Assembly (NCBI GenBank): GCA_005884115.1 | Contig: VAXW01000005.1 | Location: 124,001-188,000, forward strand | Direction: 5' to 3' | From: Actinomycetota bacterium | GTDB lineage: Bacteria > Actinomycetota > Thermoleophilia > Solirubrobacterales > Solirubrobacteraceae | DNA length: 64,000 nt | In this document: positions 9,323 to 17,030 of the stretch, in pieces | How the letters are laid out: every line of letters starts with the position of its first letter | How positions within the stretch are numbered: position 1 is the stretch's first letter | Made by a program: the position numbers and the translations under genes | The notes under the pieces: generated by a model | Told to the model about the DNA's origin: nothing | What the model saw: only the letters and a program-made list of their open reading frames with translations | Database searches by the model: none

Positions 9323-9865
9323 CTAGCCGATGGCGCAGGTGGCGGCGCTGAAGTTGGGCGGGTCGGCGCCGGCCAGGCTCGTGTGGCCGGCGGTCGTGGC
9401 GCGCGAGATTGAGGCGAGGACCAGCGAACCGCGCCGCCACTGGAACGTGACCGCCCCGCGCAGCGTCGTCGCGGGCCTGCCCGCGGGCGGCATCAGCTGG
9501 AAGCTCCATCCCGCCTGGTGCGCCGAGCGGGCGGATCCGACGTTTACGAATCCCGAGGCGGCGCCGCCCCCGAGGTCGACCCAGCGCACGGGAGCACCGG
9601 CGAGGCGATATTGCAGGCGAAAGCGCATGAACAGCGCGTCACGCGCCCTTTTGTCGCCGGGCATCGAGCCGCGGATGCCGACCGTGTCGGGCTGGTCGGC
9701 CGGATTGCAGACGTCGATGGTCGCCCACAGGGCCGGAGAGAGGCGCAGCGAGCGTGGGGCGACGGCCGATTCCGCGCGCGTACGCGCGCCGGCCGTGGCG
9801 GCGCTCACGGGGGAGATCAGGGCGAGCGCGAGCAGGCATCCAAGCAGGCGCTTGCTGTGGTGCAT
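9323..9865 (-). CDS. secreted hypothetical protein
   Basis: 180-aa protein with a classical signal peptide (MHHSKRLLGCLLALALISPVSAATA, cut likely after an Ala-x-Ala site). The mature part has beta-rich stretches and two Cys (VCNPAD and TCAIG at the very end) that could form a disulfide. No family recognised. Divergent from the Crp/Fnr gene, with only 68 bp between the starts. Confidence 0.65.
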   Translation of the reverse strand: MHHSKRLLGCLLALALISPVSAATAGARTRAESAVAPRSLRLSPALWATIDVCNPADQPDTVGIRGSMPGDKRARDALFMRFRLQYRLAGAPVRWVDLGGGAASGFVNVGSARSAHQAGWSFQLMPPAGRPATTLRGAVTFQWRRGSLVLASISRATTAGHTSLAGADPPNFSAATCAIG

Positions 9866-9933
9866 CGCTTTGACGATAGCGCCGCGCGGAGGCGCTCACG
9901 CAGGTTGCGCGCGAGCTGTGATATGCCTGCCTG

Positions 9934-10629
9934 ATGGCCGGCATGCGCTCAGCGGAGATGGTCGAGCTGCTCGGCGGCGTGCCCGTCTTCTCGACGCTCG
10001 AGCAGGGCGACCTGGAACGGATTGCGCAGCTCGCCGTTCCGCGCGATTTCGAGCCCGGCGAGGTGGTCTTCCGGGAGGGCGACTCCAGCGACACCTGCTA
10101 CGTCGTCAGCGGCGGACGCGCGCGCGCTATCCGCAGCCACCGCGACGGACGCACGATCACGCTCGCGACCTTCGGCCCCGGCGACATCTTCGGGGAGCTG
10201 GCGCTGTTCGAGGACGAGCGGCGCTCGGCGACGGTGGAAGCGATCGAGCGCACGAGCGTGCTGGGCGTGCTCGGGCCGGACATGCGCAGGCTGATGAACG
10301 AACACGCCGAGATCTCCGCGCGGCTTGTCATCGCGCTCGGCAGGCGCCTGCGGGAAACCAACGAGCGGCTCTCGCGACAGTCCTTCCAGACCGTGCAGAG
10401 CCGGGTGGCGGTGGTGCTGAGCCAGCTCGTAGAGCAGGAGCTTGCGGACGGCCAGCGGGGGGACGTGCTGGTCACGGCGACTCAGGCCGACCTCGCCCAG
10501 TTGGCGGGATCTTCTCGCGAGTCGGCGAGCCGCTTTCTGGCCGTGCTCGAGCGCGCCGGAGTGATCTCTCAGGGACGGGGGCGCCTCGTGGTGCATGACT
10601 CCGAGGCGCTCAAGCACTATGTCTTCTAG
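9934..10629 (+). CDS. Crp/Fnr-family transcriptional regulator
   Basis: 231-aa regulator. Residues about 10-130 form a cyclic-nucleotide-binding jelly roll (LERIAQLAVPRDFEPGEVVFREGD, FGPGDIFGELALFEDERRSATVEAIE, where the E-L-A-L-F block is the phosphate-binding cassette). A dimerisation helix follows, then a winged HTH (TQADLAQLAGSSRESASRFLAVLERAGVISQGRGRLVV, about 185-222). No Cys cluster is present, so it is not an oxygen-sensing FNR. Targets are unknown. The Nudix and ASCH genes follow closely and may be one unit. Confidence 0.9.
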   Translation: MAGMRSAEMVELLGGVPVFSTLEQGDLERIAQLAVPRDFEPGEVVFREGDSSDTCYVVSGGRARAIRSHRDGRTITLATFGPGDIFGELALFEDERRSATVEAIERTSVLGVLGPDMRRLMNEHAEISARLVIALGRRLRETNERLSRQSFQTVQSRVAVVLSQLVEQELADGQRGDVLVTATQADLAQLAGSSRESASRFLAVLERAGVISQGRGRLVVHDSEALKHYVF

Positions 10630-10634
10630 CCGCG

Positions 10635-11093
10635 ATGCCTTCTAGCGGCGCGCGCGGCTCCCGCGCGATGGAGCGCTCGGCTGGGGGGGTCGTTGTGCGC
10701 GGGGAGGAGCTGGTCGCGATCGTCCCCACGCGCCGCGCCTCAGACGGCACGCGTGTGGTGGCGCTGCCGAAGGGGCATATAGATCGCGGCGAGACGCCGC
10801 TGCAGGCAGCGCAGCGCGAGGTCCGCGAGGAGACGGGAATCCTGGCCGAGCCGATCTGCGAGCTCGGCGAGGCGCGCTACTGGTACCGGCGCGACGGGCA
10901 GACGATCCCCAAGTCGGTCAGCTTCTTTCTGTTCTCGTTCCTCGACGGCGACACCAGCGACCACGACGAAGAGGTCGAGGAGGTTCGCTGGATTGGTCTC
11001 GCCGAGGCCCAGCACGAGCTCACGCACGCTGCGGAGCGGGAAATCGTCGCGCGCGCGGTCAAATATCTGGAGGAAGGCCGCAATGACCGATAG
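10635..11093 (+). CDS. Nudix hydrolase
   Basis: 152-aa Nudix protein with a complete Nudix box: GHIDRGET followed by REVREETGI (G-x5-E-x7-R-E-x2-E-E-x-G pattern). Substrate is unclear; the basic ALPKGHIDRG context is seen in diadenosine polyphosphate and NDP-sugar hydrolases. A second in-frame ATG (MERSAGGVVV) may be the real start. Overlaps the next gene by 11 bp. Confidence 0.88.
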   Translation: MPSSGARGSRAMERSAGGVVVRGEELVAIVPTRRASDGTRVVALPKGHIDRGETPLQAAQREVREETGILAEPICELGEARYWYRRDGQTIPKSVSFFLFSFLDGDTSDHDEEVEEVRWIGLAEAQHELTHAAEREIVARAVKYLEEGRNDR

Positions 11094-11502
11094 CCTGCCG
11101 TGCGTGCAGGTGCTCAACTTCTACTCGACGATCTTCGCCGACGAGCTCAAGCGCGGCCGCAAGACGGCGACGATCAGGCTCGGGGACAAGTCGGGCAAGT
11201 ACCGCAAGAACCAGGCGGTGCTGGTGACGATCGGCTATCAGCACTCGCCGCGGGAACGGATCTTCGAGGCGGTGATCGACCAGGTCGACGTGATGAAGGT
11301 TGCCGATCTATCACCCCGCGACATCAAGCACGACAACCCTGAGTTCCGCCGGCACGAGGAGCTGATCAACTTCCTCGAACACATCTACGGCCGCGCGGTG
11401 TCGATGGACGACGTCGTCACCGTCGTGCGTTTCTCCCAGATCGTCGACAATCCACGCGGGATGACGCAGGCCATGAAGGGTTTCGGGGGAGCCCAGAACT
11501 AA
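11083..11502 (+). CDS. ASCH-domain protein
   Basis: 139-aa protein with an ASCH (PUA-like) domain: LNFYSTIFADELKRGRKTATIRLGDKSGKY fits the conserved GxKTxTxR-type start of ASCH, followed by a beta-barrel. The fold binds RNA or nucleotides; the exact role is unknown. ATG 11083 overlaps the end of the Nudix gene and follows GGAGGAAGG, a strong ribosome-binding site. Confidence 0.8.
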   Translation: MTDSLPCVQVLNFYSTIFADELKRGRKTATIRLGDKSGKYRKNQAVLVTIGYQHSPRERIFEAVIDQVDVMKVADLSPRDIKHDNPEFRRHEELINFLEHIYGRAVSMDDVVTVVRFSQIVDNPRGMTQAMKGFGGAQN

Positions 11503-11535
11503 CGCCCACGGCGAAGCCGGGTACCTCGGAAACGG

Positions 11536-11561
11536 TTGGCACTCTTTCGTGCAAGTGCCAG
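11536..11561. promoter_or_regulatory. CIRCE-like operator 1 upstream of groES
   Basis: Inverted repeat TTGGCACTC and AAGTGCCAG with an 8-nt spacer. It matches the HrcA operator CIRCE (TTAGCACTC-N9-GAGTGCTAA) in the core GCACT/AGTGC but with one base less between the arms. Confidence 0.7.
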
Positions 11562-11569
11562 TCGAACCC

Positions 11570-11597
11570 TTGATATGCGCCGTTTTTCGTCTATATT
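11570..11597 (+). promoter_or_regulatory. groES-groEL promoter
   Basis: TTGATA (11570-11575), 16-nt spacer, TATATT (11592-11597): a good housekeeping sigma-factor promoter placed between the two CIRCE-like operators. Confidence 0.7.
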
Positions 11598-11606
11598 GGC
11601 GTGCGG

Positions 11607-11632
11607 TTGGCAGTCTCGCCTGAGAGTGCCAG
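11607..11632. promoter_or_regulatory. CIRCE-like operator 2
   Basis: TTGGCAGTC and GAGTGCCAG with an 8-nt spacer, starting about 10 nt after the -10 box, so it covers the expected start of transcription. Same arm spacing as operator 1. Confidence 0.7.
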
Positions 11633-11701
11633 AGGCGGACGGGCCCCTCGTCGGGGAAGCACGCCGCCGGTTGCATTTCTCTAGATGGAGGTTTTCCCGA
11701 T

Positions 11702-11992
11702 ATGAAGCTCAAGCCCCTGGGCGATCGTCTGATCGTGCGGGCGGTCGAGGAGGAGGAGACCACGGCGAGTGGGCTCGTGCTTCCTGACACCGCCAAGGAG
11801 AAGCCGCAGAAGGGCGAGGTCCTCGCCGCCGGCGACGGCCGGCTCGACGACGACGGCAAGCGCATCCCGCTCGATGTCAAAAAGGGCGACGAGGTCCTCT
11901 ACAGCAAGTACGGCGGGACCGAGATAAAGGTCGACGGGGAGGATCTGCTCGTGCTGCGCGAGTCGGACGTCCTAGCCCGCGTCGAGTCATAA
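11702..11992 (+). CDS. groES: co-chaperonin GroES
   Basis: 96-aa co-chaperonin (Cpn10). Begins [21 protein letters not shown] and has the mobile-loop region [14 protein letters not shown] and the [31 protein letters not shown] core. It caps GroEL during protein folding. ATG 11702 is preceded by GGAGG. First gene of the operon with groEL 16 bp downstream, under the CIRCE-like heat-shock control region. Confidence 0.98.
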   Translation: MKLKPLGDRLIVRAVEEEETTASGLVLPDTAKEKPQKGEVLAAGDGRLDDDGKRIPLDVKKGDEVLYSKYGGTEIKVDGEDLLVLRESDVLARVES

Positions 11993-12008
11993 GGAGATCT
12001 GAACGGCA

Positions 12009-13637
12009 ATGGCTCACAAGGAACTGAAGTACGCCGCAGATGCACGCAAGGCGCTCGAGAAAGGCGTCGACGCGGTAGCTAATGCGGTCAGGGTCACGCT
12101 CGGCCCCAAGGGCCGCTACGTGGTGCTCGACAAGAAGTTCGGCGCACCGACGATCACCAACGACGGCGTCACGATTGCTCGCGAGATCGAGGTCGAGGAC
12201 GTTTTCGAGAACCAGGGCGCGCAGCTCGTGCGCGAGGTCGCGACGGCCACCAACGACGTGGCCGGCGATGGCACCACGACGGCAACTGTCCTGGCACAGG
12301 CGATCGTCCGCCAGGGCATGAAGAACGTCGCGGCGGGAGCGAACCCGCTGGCGCTCAAGCGTGGCATCGAGAAGGCGGTCGACGAGGTCGTCGCCAACAT
12401 CGCCACCCAGTCCAAGGAGGTCTCAGGCAAGGACCAGATCGCCCGCGTGGCGACGATCTCGGCAGGAGACGAGGAGATAGGGGACGTGATCGCCGACGCG
12501 ATCGAGAAGGTCGGCAAGGATGGCGTGGTCAACGTCGAGGAGGGCCAGACCTTCGGAATGGACCTCGAGTTCACGGAGGGGATGCAGTTCGACAAGGGCT
12601 ACATCTCGCCGTACATGGTCACTGACCAGGATCGCATGGAGGCGGTGCTCGAGGACCCCTACATCCTGATCGCCAACCAGAAGATCGGCTCGGTCCGCGA
12701 CGTGCTGCCCGTGCTCGAGCAGGTGATCCAGAGCGGCAAGCCGATCCTGATCATCGCCGAGGACGTGGAGGGCGAGTCGCTTGCGACGCTCGTGGTCAAC
12801 AAGCTGCGCGGGACGTTCACCGGCGTGGCTGTGAAGGCCCCCGGCTTCGGTGACCGCCGCAAGCGGATGCTCGAGGACATCGCCATCCTGACCAACGGCG
12901 AGGTGATCACCGAGGAGATGGGCCTCAAGCTGGAGAACACCCAGCTCTCCCAGCTTGGGCGCGCGCGCCGTGTGGTGGTCGCCAAGGACACGACCACGGT
13001 CGTGGACGGCGCGGGCGATCCGCCGGCGATCAAGGGTCGCATCAACCAGATCAAAACCGAGATCGAAAACACGGACTCGGACTTCGACCGCGAGAAGCTC
13101 CAGGAGCGCCTGGCCAAGCTCTCGGGTGGCGTCGCAGTCGTCAAGGTTGGTGCTGCCACCGAGACGGAGATGAAGGAGAAGAAGCATCGCGTCGAGGACG
13201 CGCTGCAGGCGACCCGCGCCGCGCTCGAGGAGGGAATCGTGCCGGGCGGAGGCGTCGCCCTGCTGCAGGCCTCCTCGGCGGTCTCGCTCGATGGCGGACA
13301 CGACGACGATGAGCAGACGGGCGCGCGCATCGTGCTGCGCTCGCTCGAGGAGCCACTGCGCCAGCTGGCCGAGAACGCGGGCCTGGAGGGCTCGGTCGTC
13401 GTCAACGACGTGCGCAAGGCCAAAAAAGGTCACGGCCTTAACGCGGCCACGAACGAGATCGGCGACCTTGTCGCCGAAGGCGTGATCGACCCGGCGATGG
13501 TCACGCGCTCCGCGTTGCAGAATGCGGCCTCGATCGCCAAGAACATCCTCACCACCGAGGCGATCGTCGCCGAGGTGCCCGAGAAGGAAAACGCTGGCGC
13601 CGGCGGAGGTATGCCGGACATGAGCGGCATGATGTAG
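12009..13637 (+). CDS. groEL: chaperonin GroEL
   Basis: 542-aa Hsp60 chaperonin. ATP-binding [14 protein letters not shown] (about 86-99), the apical domain with [24 protein letters not shown] and the equatorial [14 protein letters not shown] are all present. Ends in the Gly/Met tail [11 protein letters not shown]. Length and motifs are normal, so it is likely fully functional. Cotranscribed with groES; a strong terminator follows. Other groEL copies may exist elsewhere in the genome, as is common in actinobacteria. Confidence 0.98.
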   Translation: MAHKELKYAADARKALEKGVDAVANAVRVTLGPKGRYVVLDKKFGAPTITNDGVTIAREIEVEDVFENQGAQLVREVATATNDVAGDGTTTATVLAQAIVRQGMKNVAAGANPLALKRGIEKAVDEVVANIATQSKEVSGKDQIARVATISAGDEEIGDVIADAIEKVGKDGVVNVEEGQTFGMDLEFTEGMQFDKGYISPYMVTDQDRMEAVLEDPYILIANQKIGSVRDVLPVLEQVIQSGKPILIIAEDVEGESLATLVVNKLRGTFTGVAVKAPGFGDRRKRMLEDIAILTNGEVITEEMGLKLENTQLSQLGRARRVVVAKDTTTVVDGAGDPPAIKGRINQIKTEIENTDSDFDREKLQERLAKLSGGVAVVKVGAATETEMKEKKHRVEDALQATRAALEEGIVPGGGVALLQASSAVSLDGGHDDDEQTGARIVLRSLEEPLRQLAENAGLEGSVVVNDVRKAKKGHGLNAATNEIGDLVAEGVIDPAMVTRSALQNAASIAKNILTTEAIVAEVPEKENAGAGGGMPDMSGMM

Positions 13638-13667
13638 CCGAAAGCGCGAGCTTTCCGGTTTATCGGC

Positions 13668-13694
13668 GAGGGCCCGGCGCGATGCCGGGCCCTC
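13668..13694 (+). terminator. groESL terminator
   Basis: Perfect 11-bp stem (GAGGGCCCGGC / GCCGGGCCCTC) with a 5-nt loop, 31 bp after groEL, followed by a T-containing tail GCTTGTTTG. Confidence 0.85.
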
Positions 13695-13710
13695 GCTTGT
13701 TTGCAGGTCT

Positions 13711-13745
13711 GTTACGCCCAGGCCGGGCAGGGCGTCCGACCGGCC
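13711..13745 (+). repeat. island repeat, partial (3' half only)
   Basis: Contains block 2 (ACGCCCAGGCCGGGCAGGG, then CGTCCGACCGGCC) but lacks block 1. Left boundary of the array, 17 bp after the groESL terminator. Confidence 0.6.
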
Positions 13746-13758
13746 TCGTGGGGGGCGG

Positions 13759-13764
13759 GATACT
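13759..13764 (+). promoter_or_regulatory. candidate -10 box (GATACT), leaderless start
   Basis: GGGATACTTT ends 6 nt before the ATG at 13771, so transcription would start at or next to the start codon. Confidence 0.4.
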
Positions 13765-13770
13765 TTGTCG

Positions 13771-14181
13771 ATGACCTCGGCGAATGTGGAGCTCGTGCGC
13801 TCGATCTACGCGGACTGGGAGCGCGGCGACTACGGCGCGGTGGAGTGGGCAGACCCGGAGATCGAGTTCGTGATCGCCGACGGGCTCGAACCCGGAAGCG
13901 GGAAGGGGGTGGGAGGAATGGCGGACCGTTGGCGCAAGGCTCTGAGCGCCTGGGGCGACCTTCGCGTCGAGGCAGAGGAGTACCGGGAGCTAGACGACGA
14001 GCGCGTGCTCGTGCTGACCTGCATGCGCGGGCGCGGCAAGAGCAGCGGGGTCGAGATCGAAGAGAGCCGCGGGAGCCTGTTCCACATCCGCGACGGCAAG
14101 GTGACGAGGCTCGTGCTCTACTGGGACCGCGAGCGCGCGTTCGCCGACCTCGGGCTCGCTCACGAAGGCGACACGGCGTGA
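13771..14181 (+). CDS. SnoaL-like (NTF2 fold) protein
   Basis: 136-aa SnoaL-like protein: NVELVRSIYADWERGDYGAV, WADPEIEFVIADG and HIRDGKVTRLVLYWDRERAFADLGL. Closest relative in the window is 2639-3055. Ligand or reaction unknown. No Shine-Dalgarno sequence; ATG 13771 is right after a GATACT box. Its stop overlaps the GTG of the next SnoaL gene by 4 bp, so the two are translationally coupled. First gene of the island. Confidence 0.8.
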   Translation: MTSANVELVRSIYADWERGDYGAVEWADPEIEFVIADGLEPGSGKGVGGMADRWRKALSAWGDLRVEAEEYRELDDERVLVLTCMRGRGKSSGVEIEESRGSLFHIRDGKVTRLVLYWDRERAFADLGLAHEGDTA

Positions 14182-14582
14182 GCGACTCGCCGAACGTCGT
14201 GCTGCTTCGCCGCGCAGTTGATGCCTTCAACCGTCGCGACCTCGACGCGGCCCTCGCGCTCCACGATCCGGGCGTCGAGTTCACTCCTTACGAGAGAGTT
14301 GTCGAGGGGCTCGGCCCCTACCGCGGCCACGACGGCGTCCGGGCCTGGTTTGAGAACTCGCTCGAGGCGTTCCCGGACCTCACTGCAGAGCTTCTCGATG
14401 TGCGAGGCCAGGGAAACAAGACGTTTGCACGTGGACGCCTATACGGGACGGGCGCCGGGAGTGGCGCGGCCTTTGAGCGGGCCTTGTGGCTGGCGCATCA
14501 ATGGCACGATGGGAGGCTCCTCTGGTGGCGCGCCTTCGAGAGCGAGGCCGAAGCACTCAGCGCGGCGGGGCTGTCAGAGTAG
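14178..14582 (+). CDS. SnoaL-like (NTF2 fold) protein
   Basis: 134-aa protein with the helix NVVLLRRAVDAFNRRDLDAALAL, HDPGVEFTPYE, YRGHDGVRAWFENSLEAFPDL and a closing barrel. GTG start overlapping the previous stop (GTGA). Same subtype as 2173-2598, so this two-gene unit is a copy of the unit at 2173-3055. Ends 74 bp before a full island repeat. Confidence 0.78.
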   Translation: MSDSPNVVLLRRAVDAFNRRDLDAALALHDPGVEFTPYERVVEGLGPYRGHDGVRAWFENSLEAFPDLTAELLDVRGQGNKTFARGRLYGTGAGSGAAFERALWLAHQWHDGRLLWWRAFESEAEALSAAGLSE

Positions 14583-14656
14583 GTACCCAGGTTGGCGGGT
14601 TCGTTCGGCCTCGCCTCGCAGACCGACGCGGATTGTCCGCCCGGCTAAAGGTCCTC

Positions 14657-14730
14657 AACGCGGTATCCGCAGCTCCGGCCAGCTGACAACAACGAATCGC
14701 TTTGCCCAGGGCTGGCAGGGCCTACACGGC
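14657..14730 (+). repeat. island repeat copy A
   Basis: Full copy: block 1 GTATCCGCAGCTCCGG, variable middle of the CAACAA type, block 2 GCCCAGGGCTGGCAGGGCC. The arms GCCAGC (block 1 side) and GCTGGC (block 2) can pair. Confidence 0.8.
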
Positions 14731-14754
14731 GCCAGCTGATCGGAGCCAGCACGG

Positions 14755-14760
14755 GATACT
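14755..14760 (+). promoter_or_regulatory. candidate -10 box (GATACT)
   Basis: ACGGGATACTT, 10-13 nt before the CTG/GTG start of the next SnoaL gene. Confidence 0.35.
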
Positions 14761-14773
14761 TGACGGAACGCTG

Positions 14774-15205
14774 GTGCAGAACGTCGAGCTGGTCCGTCGC
14801 TTCTATGCGTTGGTCCCCAGTCTGGGGGAAGCAGACGCGAACGACGATCCCGCGCGCTTCGATTGGATGTTTGGCGACTACCTCGACGAGGAGTGCGAGC
14901 TTCGGTATCCCGGCGACTACCCGGAGGGCGAACCGGTCTTCAGGGGAAGAGAGGGATTCGCGCAACTGCTCGCGATGCTGCGGGACGCTTGGGCCGAGTT
15001 CCGTTTAGAGCCCGAGCGCTTGATCGATGCGGGCGACCACGTAGTGGTGTTCGTGCGTGTCGTGGCCAGGGGCAGCGCGAGCGGGGTGCCGGTCGAGTCG
15101 CCAGTCGCACACGTCTGGAGCATCCACGATGGTCGCGCGACTTCGATTCGCATCTACCGAGACCTCTCGGAGGCCCTCGAAGCCGTCGGGCTGAAACCGG
15201 ACTGA
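14774..15205 (+). CDS. SnoaL-like (NTF2 fold) protein, paralog of 16554-16988
   Basis: 143-aa SnoaL-like protein. Body: QNVELVRRFYALVPSLGEAD, ELRYPGDYPEGEPVFRGREGF, DHVVVFVRVVARGSASGVPVE, ending LSEALEAVGLKPD. It is close in sequence along its whole length to the product at 16554, at DNA level too, including the 3' junction with the following repeat. The start is uncertain: the CTG at 14771 aligns with the paralog's ATG and GTG 14774 is the first standard start codon. The next island repeat begins 2 bp after the stop. Confidence 0.78.
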   Translation: MQNVELVRRFYALVPSLGEADANDDPARFDWMFGDYLDEECELRYPGDYPEGEPVFRGREGFAQLLAMLRDAWAEFRLEPERLIDAGDHVVVFVRVVARGSASGVPVESPVAHVWSIHDGRATSIRIYRDLSEALEAVGLKPD

Positions 15206-15207
15206 GG

Positions 15208-15280
15208 GGCGTCAGCGCCGGATCCGCAGCTCGGAAAACCGATCAAAATGGTCGACCACGCCCAGGAGAGGCACGGCTCT
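15208..15280 (+). repeat. island repeat copy B
   Basis: GGCGTCAGCGCC start, block 1 GGATCCGCAGCTCGG, middle CCGATCAAAATGGTCGACC, block 2 ACGCCCAGGAGAGGCACGG (diverged). Confidence 0.75.
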
Positions 15281-15339
15281 CGTGGGCCAGTGTTCGGGAC
15301 CGACGCCTGAGGGCTGTCCCGTCGCGAAGGTTCAGCCCG

Positions 15340-15789
15340 CTAGCTGATCTGCTCGGCCAGCCCTATGAGAAGTCCTTCGGGCCCGCGGATGTAGCAGAGC
15401 CGATACGCGTCTTCGTACCTGACCACTTCGCTGCTTATAAGCTGCGCGCCGTGCTTGCGGAGCCTGGCGAGCGTATCGTCGATGTCGTCCACGGCGAACA
15501 TGATGCGTAGGTAGCCGAGAGCGTTCACGGGGGCGTTCCGGTGATCGGCGACCGTAGGCGGCGTGAGAAATCGCGAGATCTCGAGCCGGCTGTGGCCGTC
15601 CGGCGTGCGCATCATGGCGATCTCGGCCCGCATGGGGTGCAGCCCGGTGACGCGCTCTGCCCAGTCTCCTTCGATCGTCGCTCGCCCTTCGAGCTCGAGG
15701 CCGAGCTCGGCGAAAAACGAGATAGCGGCGTCGAGGGATTGCACCACGATGCCGACGTTGTCCATCCGTTGAAGCGTCACGCGGCCCAC
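15340..15789 (-). CDS. glyoxalase/VOC-family protein
   Basis: 149-aa vicinal-oxygen-chelate protein of the glyoxalase I/bleomycin-resistance superfamily. Two beta-alpha-beta-beta-beta modules: VTLQRMDNVGIVVQSLDAAISFFAELGLELEG and NALGYLRIMFAVDDIDDTLARLRKHGAQLI, ending YIRGPEGLLIGLAEQ with the usual metal-site Glu position replaced by Leu-Leu-Ile-Gly context, so enzyme activity is uncertain. GTG 15789 start. It points against the flanking repeats and genes. Confidence 0.82.
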   Translation of the reverse strand: MGRVTLQRMDNVGIVVQSLDAAISFFAELGLELEGRATIEGDWAERVTGLHPMRAEIAMMRTPDGHSRLEISRFLTPPTVADHRNAPVNALGYLRIMFAVDDIDDTLARLRKHGAQLISSEVVRYEDAYRLCYIRGPEGLLIGLAEQIS

Positions 15790-15866
15790 TCTAGGCCTCG
15801 TTGGCGCTCCGACACGCCCACCGGACGAGCCCGCACGCCCATCAGAGCTTGGCGTCCCGGTCCTGG

Positions 15867-15946
15867 AAGCGCGGTATCCGGAGCTGCGGGAAATTGATCA
15901 AAATGGTCGACCACGCCCAGGGCTGGCAGGGGCTCCGAACGGCCGC
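15867..15946 (+). repeat. island repeat copy C
   Basis: Block 1 GTATCCGGAGCTGCGG, middle TTGATCAAAATGGTCGACC, block 2 ACGCCCAGGGCTGGCAGGG, then GCTCCGAACGG. The ends CGGAGC and GCTCCG are complementary. The following 215 bp up to the next gene hold no ORF that I can support. Confidence 0.8.
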
Positions 15947-16165
15947 GACCTGCTCGTCCATCCGGACCGGATGACGGCCTGGGCGATACCGACCTCTTGC
16001 GTACGGCGGCTTGGCGAGGGTTGGGGGCAGCTCACGCTGCAGGTGCGGGCCGCCGCCGCGTGTTCCCGCTGGCGTCGCCCACTCAACAAACCGCCGGGTT
16101 GGCTTAAGCTCCGGCCTTGCCCTCCAACGACCGCACACGTAAGGCTGTGGAAAGGAAGAAGCGCG

Positions 16166-16426
16166 ATGCCAACCCTGCTTGTGTTCCACGAGGTAGATGA
16201 CGTCGATCATTGGCTCGCCTCGCCGAAGCGAGAGGAATTCTTTGAACCCTTGGGGATGACCGCTCGGACCTTTCGGGACCCTGATGGGTCGAATCGGGTG
16301 GGGCTGATCGTGGAGGTTCCGTCGCTGGAGGCCTGGCAAGAGGCTCTGCAAAGCGAGGGAGCCGCGGAGGCGATGAAGTACGACGGGGTTCGCCCCGAGA
16401 CGATTTTGGGCCTCGTCGAGGCGTAG
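16166..16426 (+). CDS. small conserved-type hypothetical protein
   Basis: 86-aa protein (PTLLVFHEVDDVDHWLASPKREEFFEPLGMTARTFRDPDGSNRVGLIVEVPSLEAWQEALQS). The strand-helix pattern with VFHEVDD and GLIVEVPSLEAWQEAL suggests a dimeric alpha/beta barrel (ferredoxin-like) such as those of small monooxygenase-like proteins, but no family is certain. ATG 16166 is preceded by GGAAAGGAAG. Sits alone in one cassette-like unit, 14 bp before the next repeat. Confidence 0.7.
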   Translation: MPTLLVFHEVDDVDHWLASPKREEFFEPLGMTARTFRDPDGSNRVGLIVEVPSLEAWQEALQSEGAAEAMKYDGVRPETILGLVEA

Positions 16427-16440
16427 CTCACGTATCCTCA

Positions 16441-16516
16441 GCTGCGCGGAATTCGCAGCTCGGGGAAGCCGATCAAATTGTCGACCACGCCCAGGGCTGG
16501 CAGGGGCTTGCAGCGC
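16441..16516 (+). repeat. island repeat copy D
   Basis: Block 1 GAATTCGCAGCTCGGGG, middle CCGATCAAATTGTCGACC, block 2 ACGCCCAGGGCTGGCAGGGGC. The middle can form a small hairpin CGA-t-CAA / TTG-TCG with one unpaired base. Confidence 0.8.
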
Positions 16517-16537
16517 CGTAGCTCGAACTCCCCGCGC

Positions 16538-16543
16538 GATACT
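16538..16543 (+). promoter_or_regulatory. candidate -10 box (GATACT)
   Basis: GCGCGATACTTGG, 10 nt before ATG 16554; same arrangement as upstream of 14774. Confidence 0.35.
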
Positions 16544-16553
16544 TGGCCGAACG

Positions 16554-16988
16554 ATGTCGCAGAACGTCGAGCTTGTCCGTCGCTTCTATGCGTTGTCCCC
16601 CGACTTGAGGGACGTGGACCCGAATGATCCCGCCATCTTCGACGATGCGTTTGTTCACGGCCGGCTCGACGAGGAGTTCGAGCTTCGGCTTCCCGGCGAC
16701 TATCCGGAGGGGCAGTCGATCTTCAGGGGCAGAGAGGGATTCCGTCGGCTGCTCGTGATGATGCGGGACGTATGGGCCGAGTGGCGTGTCGAGCCCGAGC
16801 GCTTTTTCGACGCGGGCGACAAGGTGGTGGTGTTCACGCGCGTGGTGGCCAGGGGCAGCGCCAGCCGGGTGCCGATCGAGCTACCAGTTGCATACGTCTG
16901 GAGCATCAAAGAGGCTCGCCTGACGTCGGCTCGGGTATATCTAGACCGCTCGGAGGCCCTCGAAGCAGTCGGGCTGAAACCGGACTGA
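16554..16988 (+). CDS. SnoaL-like (NTF2 fold) protein, paralog of 14774-15205
   Basis: 144-aa SnoaL-like protein beginning SQNVELVRRFYALSPDLRDVDP, with RLPGDYPEGQSIFRGREGFRRLLVMMRDVW and the end DRSEALEAVGLKPD shared with the paralog at 14774. The two differ mainly in the middle helices. ATG 16554 lacks a clear ribosome-binding site. A half repeat starts right after the stop (same junction as in the paralog), which suggests that gene plus repeat were duplicated together. Confidence 0.82.
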   Translation: MSQNVELVRRFYALSPDLRDVDPNDPAIFDDAFVHGRLDEEFELRLPGDYPEGQSIFRGREGFRRLLVMMRDVWAEWRVEPERFFDAGDKVVVFTRVVARGSASRVPIELPVAYVWSIKEARLTSARVYLDRSEALEAVGLKPD

Positions 16989-17020
16989 GGCGTCAGCCCG
17001 GGATCGGCAGCTCCGGCCAA
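16989..17020 (+). repeat. island repeat copy E, partial (5' half only)
   Basis: GGCGTCAGCCCGGGATCGGCAGCTCCGGCCAA-type sequence (read in two parts: GGCGTCAGC and GATCGGCAGCTCCGGCCAA), then the repeat stops and the end of a minus-strand gene begins 11 bp later. Block 2 is absent. Confidence 0.65.
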
Positions 17021-17030
17021 GATAACGGGA

